NCBI RefSeq assembly: GCF_014649855.1
Contig: NZ_BMTV01000001.1
Location: 124,001-188,000, forward strand
DNA length: 64,000 nucleotides
Origin: Streptomyces roseolus
GTDB lineage: Bacteria; Actinomycetota; Actinomycetes; Streptomycetales; Streptomycetaceae
Direction: 5' to 3'
The translations under genes were made by a program, and so were the position numbers. Below, piece by piece: positions 56,628 through 64,000 of this stretch; the stretch's first letter is position 1, and each line of letters starts with the position of its first letter. Below the pieces are notes generated by a model. It saw nothing but the letters and a program-made list of their open reading frames with translations, searched no databases and was not told where the DNA came from.

Positions 56628-57716
56628 CTACAGGCCCGCCGGGAGCAGGGGGATCAGCCCCCCGCGCCGCCCGGCGGACGGCCGCGCGGCGCCGGCCGCG
56701 ACGGAGGCGGCCCCGGCGTGCGCCGTCGGGGCCCAGCTGACCAGGGCGGATCCCAGCGACATCCCGCCGCCGAACGCGGTGAGCACCAGCAGGTCGCCCT
56801 CGTCGAGGAGGCCCGCGCGGTGCACCTCGTCGAGGGTGACGGGCACGGACGCGGCGCCCGTGTTGCCGTACCGCTCCAGGGACAGGTGCATGGCGGCCGC
56901 GCCGAGCCCGAGCCGGGGCCTGACCTCGGCCAGCATGACGCCGTTGGCCTGGTGCGGGACGAGGTGCGCGACGTCCTCGCCCCGGGTGCCCGAGCGCTCC
57001 AGGAGGTCGCGGACGGCGGCGGGCAGGCGCTCGTTCACGAACGCGCGCACGCCCCGCCCGTCCATGCGGAAGAAGTGCCCGCCGTCCTCCAGGGTCTCGG
57101 CCGACGCGGGCCGCCGGCTGCCGCCCGCGGGCACGCTGATCAGGCCGTGCGCGCCGCCCTCGGTGCGCAGGTCGGTCCGCAGGATTCCGCGTTCCGCGGG
57201 CACGGGCCCCAGTACGACGGCCCCCGCGCCGTCGCCGAAGAGGATCGCCGTCCTGCGGTCCGAGTAGTCGAGGATCCGCGAGTAGACGTCGGCGCCGATG
57301 ACGAGGCCGTACCCGTCGCCGCCGTCCGCGCGCAGCATCCGCTCGGTGACGGACAGGCCGTAGACGAAGCCGCTGCACACCGCGTTGATGTCGAAGCAGG
57401 CCGCCCGCCGCGCGCCGATCAGGTCCTGCACGATGCCGGCCGTCGCGGGCTGCGGGTGGTCGGGCGTCGACGTGGCCACGACGAGGTAGGACACGTCCGC
57501 CGGGCTCAGGCCGCACTGGGCGAGGGCCGCCCGCGCGGCCTCGGCGGCGAGGTCCGAGGTGGCCTCGTGCGGGGCCGCCCGGCGGCGTTCCCGGATGCCG
57601 GTCTTGCGCACGATCCATTCGTCGGAGACTCCCGCGGCGCGGGCTATCTCCTCGTTGCCTACCACCTGTTCGGGCAGCCGGGAGCCGGTGCCCACGATCC
57701 CGATGGGGTTGTGCAT
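56628..57716 (-). CDS. Ketoacyl-ACP synthase III (FabH-like), canonical triad
   Basis: A 362-aa thiolase-fold condensing enzyme. Catalytic Cys in INAVCSGFVYGL (~112), His in LVPHQANGVML (~251) and Asn in YGNTGAAS (~283) form the normal C-H-N triad. GIVGTGSRLPEQVVGNEEIA is the usual start, and the C-terminus has ~30 extra Ala/Gly-rich residues. It should condense an acyl-CoA starter with malonyl-ACP. As the last gene of the AfsA/HAD cassette it could supply the beta-ketoacyl donor. AGGAGAGG sits just before the ATG at 57716; an ATG at 57746 overlapping the HAD stop is possible. Confidence 0.88.
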   Translation of the reverse strand: MHNPIGIVGTGSRLPEQVVGNEEIARAAGVSDEWIVRKTGIRERRRAAPHEATSDLAAEAARAALAQCGLSPADVSYLVVATSTPDHPQPATAGIVQDLIGARRAACFDINAVCSGFVYGLSVTERMLRADGGDGYGLVIGADVYSRILDYSDRRTAILFGDGAGAVVLGPVPAERGILRTDLRTEGGAHGLISVPAGGSRRPASAETLEDGGHFFRMDGRGVRAFVNERLPAAVRDLLERSGTRGEDVAHLVPHQANGVMLAEVRPRLGLGAAAMHLSLERYGNTGAASVPVTLDEVHRAGLLDEGDLLVLTAFGGGMSLGSALVSWAPTAHAGAASVAAGAARPSAGRRGGLIPLLPAGL

Positions 57717-57742
57717 GGCCTCTCCTGAGGGTGGGTGGAAGC

Positions 57743-58462
57743 TCATCGGATGCCGCTCGCCGCCGGTTCCGGCGCCGGGGCGGCGGCCGGGGCCGTCGCC
57801 AGACGCTCCCAGCCCCGCCGTGCGGCGTGCTCGGCGAGCACCGGGTCGTCGCCGATCACGACCGCCTGCCCGGCGAAGGCCAGCAGTTCGGCGTCGGTGG
57901 CGTGGTCGCCGTAGGCGGTGCACGCGGCCCGGTCCAGTCCGCGCACGGCCGCGACCGCGCGCGCCGCCCGGCCCTTGGCGTCCCCGATCATCGGGGTGAC
58001 CACCTCGCCGGTGAGCACGCCGGCGCGGACCACGGGGCGGGTGCCGATCGCCCAGTCGGCCCCGAGGTGGGCGCGGACCGGGTCCAGGCAGGCGAAGAAG
58101 GAGCCGGACAGCAGGACCACGAACTCGCCCCGCTCCTTGTGCCGTTCGAGCCGGGCCACCGTCTCGCCCAGGAAGACGTCGCCGCCCGTCAGCAGCGCGT
58201 CGAACCAGGCCCGGCCGGTCTCGGCGAGCTCGGCCCGGCGCTCGCCCGCGTACAGCCGGTAGTAGTCGCGGTTGATCTCCGCGCGGGGGACGCCGCGCGC
58301 CGCGTCCCGGTGCAGTCCCGCCGTCAGGCGGTCGTACGTGCCGTCCGGCTCGCCGCGGCGGGCCAGGTGGAAGCGGAGGAAGGAGAACATGCTCTTGACC
58401 CGGACGAGCGTCTCGTCGACGTCGAAGAAGGCCGCCCCGGGACGGGCGTTCCCGCCCGCCAT
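57743..58462 (-). CDS. HAD-IB phosphatase in the AfsA cassette
   Basis: A 239-aa HAD subfamily IB enzyme. Motif I AAFFDVDETLVRVKSM has both aspartates but V-E at x-D-E-T. Motif II is VVLLSGSFFACLD. Motif III/IV is YGDHATDAELLAFAG. No TM segment. In methylenomycin-furan biosynthesis, an AfsA-like enzyme (MmfL) is paired with a HAD phosphatase (MmfP) that removes phosphate from the condensed intermediate. The direct coupling here (start overlaps the AfsA-like stop by one base) suggests the same step. Confidence 0.85.
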   Translation of the reverse strand: MAGGNARPGAAFFDVDETLVRVKSMFSFLRFHLARRGEPDGTYDRLTAGLHRDAARGVPRAEINRDYYRLYAGERRAELAETGRAWFDALLTGGDVFLGETVARLERHKERGEFVVLLSGSFFACLDPVRAHLGADWAIGTRPVVRAGVLTGEVVTPMIGDAKGRAARAVAAVRGLDRAACTAYGDHATDAELLAFAGQAVVIGDDPVLAEHAARRGWERLATAPAAAPAPEPAASGIR

Positions 58463-59538
58463 CAGCCCAGGTCCCCGAGGCGCGAGAAGCCGAGGCCGAA
58501 GAGGCATATCGACTCGCCGTCCTGCCGGGCGTCGACCCGCACCCGGAGCTGGTCGACGCCGGCCCGGTCGCCCTCGCCGCCGTCCTCGCCCAGCTCCACC
58601 AGTCCGCCCTGCGTGTAGTACGCCCCGGCGGCGTCGCGGTCGGACCGGAGGACCTCGCCGACCTCCGCCGTCAGCTCCGTGGCGTGCTCCAGCTCGCCGA
58701 AGCGGCTGAAGACCACCGACAGGTCCGTGGGGAAGGTCCGCGACGGGGACATGCCGTGCACTTCGAGCGCCCCGAACAGGGCGAGCTGGCGGGCCGCCTC
58801 GGCGAGCACCATGCCGGGCAGGTGGTCCTGCGGGTGGTCGAACATGCTCGGGTGGTCGCCCGGGACGCGCAGCAGCGCCTCCGCCGTGGCGCCCTCCCGC
58901 GCGGCGTGGTCGATCACGACGTTGTCGCTGTTCTTCCGGCCGACGCGGTACGGCTCGACCGAGCCGCCGCGGCCGGTGTGCGGGTAGGCGTCCGAGCTGG
59001 GCAGCGCCTTGCCGTCGCGGTTGCGCAGCCGCAGCGCCAGGTAGTCCTCGGGGGACTTGAACCGCAGGCCGACCGAGGCGCGGCCGATGACGGTGCCCCG
59101 CACGTCGATGTCGATGTCGTAGTCGAGGCCGGTGGTCAGGCCCTCGCGCCTGCGGTGGCCGGAGACGGTGACCCGCAGGGTCATCGCGCACGGCGCCGCG
59201 CCGACGACGATCCGTTCCGGGCGCGTCAGGTGGATGCGCAGGTGGGTGAGGATGAACTTGTGGCCGGTGGGGACCCCGTAGAAGGCGTGCGCGCCGGCCA
59301 GGGCCGACTGCCTGCAGGCCTCCAGGAGCAGCACCGGGTCGTACATGCTCGGGCGGAGCAGGTGGTCGCCGTAGTAGGCGTGCGAGCGGGGCAGCTGGGC
59401 GCCCGCGAGGTAGCCGGTGTCGTCGACCGGCTTCAGGTCGGTGAGGAACACCTCGCCCACCGAGTCGCGGTGCACCAGGCCGCGGTCGACGGTGCGCGCG
59501 TAGCTCAGTTCGGGCGCCTCGGGAAGCGTTGCGGTCAT
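58462..59538 (-). CDS. AfsA-family gamma-butyrolactone/butenolide synthase-like protein
   Basis: A 358-aa protein with two AfsA hotdog repeats. The first half carries RPSMYDPVLLLEACRQSALA, and the second carries DHPQDHLPGMVLAEAARQLA, the characteristic DH..D.-PGM-x-EA-RQ signature. AfsA/ScbA/MmfL condense a beta-ketoacyl-ACP with dihydroxyacetone phosphate to start autoregulator synthesis. In the first repeat the signature Asp/His pattern is partly lost (DHLLRPSM), as in other AfsA homologues. The ATG at 59538 has only a weak AAGG nearby. It is followed directly by a HAD phosphatase gene. Confidence 0.87.
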   Translation of the reverse strand: MTATLPEAPELSYARTVDRGLVHRDSVGEVFLTDLKPVDDTGYLAGAQLPRSHAYYGDHLLRPSMYDPVLLLEACRQSALAGAHAFYGVPTGHKFILTHLRIHLTRPERIVVGAAPCAMTLRVTVSGHRRREGLTTGLDYDIDIDVRGTVIGRASVGLRFKSPEDYLALRLRNRDGKALPSSDAYPHTGRGGSVEPYRVGRKNSDNVVIDHAAREGATAEALLRVPGDHPSMFDHPQDHLPGMVLAEAARQLALFGALEVHGMSPSRTFPTDLSVVFSRFGELEHATELTAEVGEVLRSDRDAAGAYYTQGGLVELGEDGGEGDRAGVDQLRVRVDARQDGESICLFGLGFSRLGDLG

Positions 59539-59630
59539 GGAAGGAACCTGCCTTGTCGTGGGATGGGACGTGACGTGGTTCTCGGGGTGGAACGGTTCGG
59601 TGTGGGCCGCGGTACGGGACGGGGCCGGAC

Positions 59631-60686
59631 TCAAGCGGCCCGCTCCAGGAGCGCGCCGGTCCAGGTGAAGCCGGCGCCGGCGCCGAGCAGGAGGACCCGG
59701 TCCCCGGGCGCCGTCCCGCCCTGGTCGGTGAGGTGGTGCAGACCGGCGATCTGGTCGCCGGTGCCCAGGTGGCCGACGGTGCGGCCGAAGTCCCACAGGG
59801 ACCGGTCGCGGCCGCCGGGGAACTCGGGGAAGTAGTTCTCGGTGAGGAGCGGCAGCCCCAGGTTGGGGTAGACGACGTGGCGCAGGGCCGGGTCGTCGCC
59901 GTCCGGGAGCAGCGCGGCGCGGATCTCCCGGACCGCCGCGCGGGTGCTGTCGCGCAGCTGGTCCTTGCCCCGCTCGGCCAGGTAGCGCCGCTTGGCCGAG
60001 CGGACGTCGTGCTCGGCCGCCAGCAGCTCGGGCCGTTCGGGCGCGGGCGCCTCGTCCCGGTGCAGGCCCTCCAGGTGCGGGGCGCTGACCGTGTGCCGGC
60101 GCAGCATCCGCCAGCCGCCGCGGCGGTCGCTCCCCGGGGGCTGCGAGGTGAGGACGGCGGCGGCCGCGCCGTCCCCGTAGACGATGCCGTAGTCGGCGGT
60201 GAAGCGGTCGAACCCGGAGGAGCCGAACCGGTCGGCGGCGACGACCAGGGCCGTGCCGCGGCCGCGCCCCCGGAGGAATCCGGCGGCCATGTCGAGGACG
60301 AGCATCTGGGCGTTGCAGCCCTGGTTGACGGTGAGCGGCAGCGCCTGCGGGCAGCCGAGTTCGGACTGCAGCCAGGAGGCCGGCGCCCACAGCCGCTTGT
60401 GGCCGTGGCGGTGTATGGACGTGAGCACGACCAGGTCGAGTTCCCGCGCCTCGACGCGGGCGGCGCACAGGGCGTCGCGGGCCGCGCGGAGCGCCATGTC
60501 GGCCGGGTAGAGCGTCTCCTCGGCGCAGACGGTGGCGTATCCGGTGGCGCGGATCCGGTCGCCTTCGCCGCTCGGGTCGTACGCTTCGGCGGCCTTCTCG
60601 ACGTCGACGCGCTCGGGCAGGTGGCTGCCGGTGCCGGCGATCGTGACGATCTCGGTCCCGGGGATGGTCGGGGCGGCCCGGTTCAC
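59631..60686 (-). CDS. Ketosynthase-III-like enzyme with altered triad (possible acyltransferase)
   Basis: A 351-aa thiolase-fold protein. Catalytic Cys in LTVNQGCNAQML (~122) is kept, but the Asn motif is replaced by GHLGTGDQIAGL (~306), where Asp stands near the Asn position. The PHQAN helix is replaced by VVYPNLGLPLL, with no His in the usual place. CerJ/ChlB3-type KSIII homologues with such changes transfer acyl groups to oxygen or nitrogen and do not perform Claisen condensation. The GTG at 60686 overlaps the monooxygenase stop (GTGA) and has GGAGG 7 nt upstream, so the two enzymes are co-translated. Confidence 0.78.
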   Translation of the reverse strand: MNRAAPTIPGTEIVTIAGTGSHLPERVDVEKAAEAYDPSGEGDRIRATGYATVCAEETLYPADMALRAARDALCAARVEARELDLVVLTSIHRHGHKRLWAPASWLQSELGCPQALPLTVNQGCNAQMLVLDMAAGFLRGRGRGTALVVAADRFGSSGFDRFTADYGIVYGDGAAAAVLTSQPPGSDRRGGWRMLRRHTVSAPHLEGLHRDEAPAPERPELLAAEHDVRSAKRRYLAERGKDQLRDSTRAAVREIRAALLPDGDDPALRHVVYPNLGLPLLTENYFPEFPGGRDRSLWDFGRTVGHLGTGDQIAGLHHLTDQGGTAPGDRVLLLGAGAGFTWTGALLERAA

Positions 60687-62182
60687 GCGGCCACCTCCTC
60701 TCGTCGGTGGTCCGGTGTGCCGTCCGGCCGGCGCGTGTCCGGGGCGAGGACGGCCGCGACGTGCCGGTCCGGGCGGACCAGGACCGCGTCCGCGCCGGCG
60801 GGCAGCCAGGCGGACTGGCGGGTGGACAGGGCCAGGCCGCGGGTGCCCGCCGGGAGCGCCCCACGGTACGCCTCCGGGCGGACGCCGGGGCGGAACAGCG
60901 CGACGGGACGGCTCGGGTGGGGTACGTGGCCGGGCACGCGGGCGCCCGGGACGAGCTGGTGCGTCTCCCGGCGCGGCAGCGCGTCGGCGGGCCGCTCGGC
61001 GTACGTGGTGTAGAGCTGGCTCCACGCCTCGGCGTATCCGGCGAGGGACTCCCGGACGCGCCGGTGCAGGTCCTGGGTGGTCGCCTCCCGCATGGCCTGG
61101 AGCAGGCCGATGGCGCTGGTGGCCCGGCCCACCTCTGCGGCGGCGTGGCGGCGCTCCCGGGCGTAGTCGGCCAGGACGCCGTCGCCGGCCCGGCCCTCGA
61201 CGAGGGCGGCCAGCCGCCAGGCGAGGGCGGTCGCGTCGGCGAAGCCGGTGTTCATGGCCTGGCCGCCGGCGGGCGAGTTGAGGTGGGCGGCGTCGCCGGC
61301 GAGGACGGCCCGGCCGCTGTGGAAGCCGGCGGCGAGCCGCTCGTGCACCTGGTAGTGGGCGAGCCGGTCGGTGCGCGCGAGGCGGAGCGTGGCGCCGAAG
61401 CCCAGCGCGTCGACGGCCCGGGCGAACGCGGCGCCGGTGACCCCCTCGTCGCGTCCGAGGAGTTCGGGGGCGGCGGGGCCGGCGACGCGGACGAGACCGC
61501 CGGGCAGGGGCAGCAGCGAGACGGCGCCGCCGGGGCCCACGTACATCGCCGACGTGTCGGGGTCGACCGCCTGCTGGGGGCTGCCCTCGGCGAGGAGGTA
61601 GCTCATGGGGTAGGTGATGCCGTCGAAGGCGAGGCCGAGTCGCCGGCGGACGTCGCTGCCCGCGCCGTCCGCGCCGACCAGGTAGCGGGCCGGGACGGTG
61701 AAGGTGCCGTGCGCGGTGGCGAGTTCGACGAGGAGCTGTCCGCCGGGCCCGTCCGTCCTGTGGTCCTCGTAGCGGACCGAGCGGAGCAGCCGGCCGCCGC
61801 GCTCGGTGAACGCCGTGGCCAGCGTCCGCTCCACCGCGGGCTGCGGGACGTTGAGGTAGTAGGGGTAGGGGGTGTCGAGTCCGGCGAACTCGACGGTGTG
61901 GACGGCGCCGTGGTGGAGGTGGAAGGCGATGCGCCGCTGGCGCACCCCCTGCCGTTCCAGTCCGGCGCGCAGGCCGAGGTCCTCGAGGGCCTCCAGGCTC
62001 GCCGCGTGCACCATGACGGCGCGCGTCCGCGGGTCGACGTCCGGGGCGCGGTCGATGACGGTGCACTCGATGCCTCGGCGGCGCAGTTCGCATCCGAGCA
62101 TCAGCCCGGTGGGTCCCGCACCGACGATCAGGACGTCGGTGCCGTCGCCCGGGAACGCCCCGGATTCGGGAGGGTGGTTCAT
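60683..62182 (-). CDS. FAD-dependent class A monooxygenase
   Basis: A 499-aa flavoprotein hydroxylase. Rossmann FAD motif VLIVGAGPTGLMLGCELRRR near residue 17. DG motif YLVGADGAGSDVRRRLG (~170). GD motif RAVLAGDAAHLNSPAGGQAM (~290). A C-terminal thioredoxin-like domain of the PheA/TfdB/RdmE type follows (RGLALSTRQSAWLPAGADAV), ending near VLVRPDRHVAAVL. It uses NAD(P)H and O2 to hydroxylate, or in some relatives to carry out Baeyer-Villiger oxidation of, a ring or ketone. GAGAGGAG precedes the ATG. An MFS gene is immediately upstream. Confidence 0.9.
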   Translation of the reverse strand: MNHPPESGAFPGDGTDVLIVGAGPTGLMLGCELRRRGIECTVIDRAPDVDPRTRAVMVHAASLEALEDLGLRAGLERQGVRQRRIAFHLHHGAVHTVEFAGLDTPYPYYLNVPQPAVERTLATAFTERGGRLLRSVRYEDHRTDGPGGQLLVELATAHGTFTVPARYLVGADGAGSDVRRRLGLAFDGITYPMSYLLAEGSPQQAVDPDTSAMYVGPGGAVSLLPLPGGLVRVAGPAAPELLGRDEGVTGAAFARAVDALGFGATLRLARTDRLAHYQVHERLAAGFHSGRAVLAGDAAHLNSPAGGQAMNTGFADATALAWRLAALVEGRAGDGVLADYARERRHAAAEVGRATSAIGLLQAMREATTQDLHRRVRESLAGYAEAWSQLYTTYAERPADALPRRETHQLVPGARVPGHVPHPSRPVALFRPGVRPEAYRGALPAGTRGLALSTRQSAWLPAGADAVLVRPDRHVAAVLAPDTRRPDGTPDHRREEVAA

Positions 62183-62310
62183 CGTTCTCCTCTCGCGCGG
62201 GAGGCGGAAGGCGGAAGCGGAGCGGGACGGAACGGAGCGGTGGGGGTGCCGGTGGCCGCGGCCGGGGCCGGGGGTGGACCCCGGCCGCGGGTTCGGGGGG
62301 TGCCGTCCGG

Positions 62311-63792
62311 TCAGTCGGTGCCGGCCGCGGCGCGGCGCTTGACGAAGAGCGCGACGAGCAGGCCGACGGCGATCAGGATCAGGCCGTTGGCGAGGATGGC
62401 GACGTTGATGCCGTGGAGCGTGGCGGCCTCGGCGGAGGAGTCCCCGCTCGCGCGGATCTGGGCGACCGCGATGGCGCTCATGATCGGGATGCCGATGGTG
62501 ATGCTGACCTGCTGGGTCAGGGTGGTGATGCCGGTGGCCAGGCCCTGCTGCTCGTCGGGCAGGCCGGAGGTGGCCGTGACCATGAAGCCGACGATGGCGA
62601 CGACGTGGGCGTAGCTGCTGAGGAAGGCCAGGCCGAGCACGGCGTAGAGCCAGCCGCGGGCGTCGCCGGCGAAGTACAGCGCGCCGACGGTGATGCCCTG
62701 GACGACGAGGCCGGCCACCAGGACCGCGCTGCTGCCGCCGAGGACGCCGATCCAGCGCGGGGCGGTGACGCCGCCGAGGAAGGCGCCGACGCCGAGCACG
62801 CCGAAGGTCAGTCCGGTCGCCATCGCCGAGTACCCCAGCACGTCCTGGAGGTACAGGGTGATCAGGAAGATCATGGCGGTGAAGCCGATGAAGGTGGCGG
62901 CGCCGCCGATGTTGCCCCAGGTCACGCTCCGCAGGCCCAGGACGCGCAGCGGGGCCAGCGGCTCCGGGGCGCGCAGCTCGATGAGGCCGAAGGCGATCAG
63001 CAGGACGACACCGACGGCCAGGGAGACCAGGGTGGTCGTGTTCGCCCAGCCGTACTGGCCGGCCGCGGAGATGCCGTACACGAGGGCGATGAGGCCGGCG
63101 CTGACGGTGACGGCTCCGGGGATGTCCAGCTTGCCGCCGCGGCGCACCTCGCCCTTGGCGAGGAGCATCGGGGCGACGACGATCAGCAGGACGCCGATCG
63201 GGACGTTGATGAAGAAGCCCCAGCGCCAGCTCAGCACGTCGGTGAGCAGGCCGCCGAGGATGGCGCCGCAGGTGAATCCGGCGGAGAGCATGGCGCCGTT
63301 GAGGCCGAGGGCACGGTCGCGCAGCGGGCCCTCGGGGAACGAGGTGGTGAGCAGCGCCAGGCCGGCGGGGGTGACCATCGCGGTGGCCAGGCCCTGGGCG
63401 ACGCGGGCGGCGAGCAGCGGCCCCGACGAGTCCACCAGGCCGCCGAGCAGGGAGGCGACGGTGAGGAGGGCGAGGCCGGCGAGGAACACCTTGCGGGCGC
63501 CGACGAGGTCGGCGATGCGGCCGAACAGCAGGCTGAAGCCGGCCGCGCTCAGGGCGAAGGTGGTGGCGATCCACTGCAGGTTCTCCTGGGAGAAGTGCAG
63601 TTCACGGCCGATGACGGGGACGGCCACGTTCATGATCGAGAAGTCCACGGCCAGGGTGAACTGGGCGCCGAGGAGGAGGAAGAGCACCATTGTCTGACGG
63701 CGCGTCATCTTCCCGTCGGCCGGCGCCGGGGGCGGCGTCGCCGCCGGCGGCCGTCCCTCCAGCGTCTCCCCGGACTGGTTGATCGTTGACAT
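62311..63792 (-). CDS. MFS drug/metabolite exporter, DHA2 (14-TM) family
   Basis: A 493-aa membrane transporter. After a Pro-rich cytoplasmic N-terminus, TM1 holds LLLGAQFTLAVDFSIMNVAVPVI, whose LAVDFSIMNVAVP is the DHA2 motif D1 type. Loop 2-3 has LLFGRIADLVGARKVFLAG (motif A). TM5 contains the motif C-like GAMLSAGFTCGAILGGLL. About 14 TM segments are visible. It is likely to export the product of the downstream enzymes or a toxic relative. The ATG at 63792 has AAAGG at 8 nt. It is the first gene of the cassette and divergent from the right-edge gene. Confidence 0.9.
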   Translation of the reverse strand: MSTINQSGETLEGRPPAATPPPAPADGKMTRRQTMVLFLLLGAQFTLAVDFSIMNVAVPVIGRELHFSQENLQWIATTFALSAAGFSLLFGRIADLVGARKVFLAGLALLTVASLLGGLVDSSGPLLAARVAQGLATAMVTPAGLALLTTSFPEGPLRDRALGLNGAMLSAGFTCGAILGGLLTDVLSWRWGFFINVPIGVLLIVVAPMLLAKGEVRRGGKLDIPGAVTVSAGLIALVYGISAAGQYGWANTTTLVSLAVGVVLLIAFGLIELRAPEPLAPLRVLGLRSVTWGNIGGAATFIGFTAMIFLITLYLQDVLGYSAMATGLTFGVLGVGAFLGGVTAPRWIGVLGGSSAVLVAGLVVQGITVGALYFAGDARGWLYAVLGLAFLSSYAHVVAIVGFMVTATSGLPDEQQGLATGITTLTQQVSITIGIPIMSAIAVAQIRASGDSSAEAATLHGINVAILANGLILIAVGLLVALFVKRRAAAGTD

Positions 63793-63860
63793 GAGAGGCC
63801 TTTCGCTTCCTGTCGGTTGATTAGGCGTCGAGCATCCGGGGAAGAACCGAAGGCGAGCCA

Positions 63861-63893
63861 GTACCCGCCCCTTCATATGGCCGCCGTGGGTAC
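63861..63893. promoter_or_regulatory. Dyad in divergent promoter of the cassette
   Basis: GTACCC (63861-63866) and GGGTAC (63888-63893) flank CATATG-containing sequence and are extended by CCA/TGG at the outer sides with a 2-nt bulge. It lies between the MFS operon and the right-edge gene and may be a repressor operator. Confidence 0.35.
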
Positions 63894-63930
63894 CACTGGC
63901 CGGGTCTGTCTCGTGACGCGATGCCGTGCG

Positions 63931-63936
63931 TACCGT
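63931..63936 (+). promoter_or_regulatory. Leaderless -10 box (TACCGT)
   Basis: TACCGT ends 7 nt before the ATG at 63944. Confidence 0.45.
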
Positions 63937-63943
63937 TCCGGCC

Positions 63944-64000
63944 ATGACCGCAGACACCCGTTCCACCGTCGAGGCGTTCTTCGCCCGCGTCAGCAAGGGC
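63944..64000 (+). CDS. Possible SnoaL/NTF2-like protein, N-terminus only
   Basis: Nineteen residues, MTADTRSTVEAFFARVSKG, are visible before the window ends. The STVEAFFARV pattern is common at the start of SnoaL-like (NTF2-fold) proteins, some of which are polyketide cyclases, but this is a weak resemblance. It is divergent from the MFS gene and has a leaderless-type promoter. Confidence 0.4.
   Translation, partial: MTADTRSTVEAFFARVSKG

Overview
This 64 kb window is chromosomal DNA from a high-GC actinomycete, almost certainly a Streptomyces. Support comes from the extreme GC content with G/C third codon positions, WblA, Crp, a Ssd/TadZ-like protein, ArsA/GET3-like ATPases, a YbaB-RecR-DUF5063-aspartokinase block, AfsA-type autoregulator enzymes and many genes that lack a Shine-Dalgarno sequence. 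The gene order from about 1 to 48 kb matches, as I remember it, the conserved core segment around SCO3556-SCO3619 of S. coelicolor. That synteny is recalled, not searched.

Layout. 0-6.3 kb: start of a TadA-type gene (cut by the window edge), ssd-like gene, HAD phosphatase, a probable 6S-like RNA, a Fic-fold protein with a ruined active site, a CooC-like ATPase and a polysaccharide-deacetylase-like lipoprotein. 6.5-16.8 kb: SulP-STAS-carbonic anhydrase fusion, acetyl-CoA synthetase, NhaA, holin-X protein, alpha/beta hydrolase, MarP protease, NUDIX. 16.9-25.2 kb: endonuclease III, Crp, SPFH protein, MBL and NUDIX hydrolases, RidA, DUF4177, two ArsA-like ATPases, wblA. 25.9-42.5 kb: class A penicillin-binding protein, YqeY, phosphoesterase, tRNA-Pro(CGG), PucR regulator, NfeD/flotillin pair, glycosyltransferase, Ser/Thr kinase, YdcF, a TPR regulator fragment opposite a double-AsnC regulator, a small membrane protein whose stop codon carries a 187-bp MITE-like element, and SURF1. 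42.6-48.1 kb: ECF-type sigma factor with membrane partner, aspartokinase, DUF5063, RecR, YbaB. 48.1-50.1 kb: a frameshifted TnpB-like RuvC/zinc-ribbon gene, probably inserted. 50.5-56.5 kb: SLATT protein, a hypothetical, GntR, and a three-gene oxidoreductase/DyP-like operon opposite a LysR gene.

56.6-63.8 kb is the most distinctive part: one minus-strand cassette of MFS exporter, FAD monooxygenase, atypical ketosynthase III, AfsA-like enzyme, HAD phosphatase and canonical ketosynthase III, with overlapping or tightly spaced genes. AfsA plus a HAD phosphatase is the core logic of gamma-butyrolactone/butenolide/furan autoregulator biosynthesis. The two ketosynthase-III-like enzymes, the flavin monooxygenase and the exporter suggest an undescribed small signalling or secreted metabolite. 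No receptor gene is visible before the window ends.

Regulation. Many starts (for example at 17981, 21636, 22388, 22511, 25936, 29759, 38208, 41778, 55510, 55612 and 63944) are preceded by a TANNNT hexamer ending 6-7 nt before the start codon and by no ribosome-binding site, which fits leaderless transcription. Strong hairpin terminators mark most convergent junctions. I saw no CRISPR array, rRNA or prophage.
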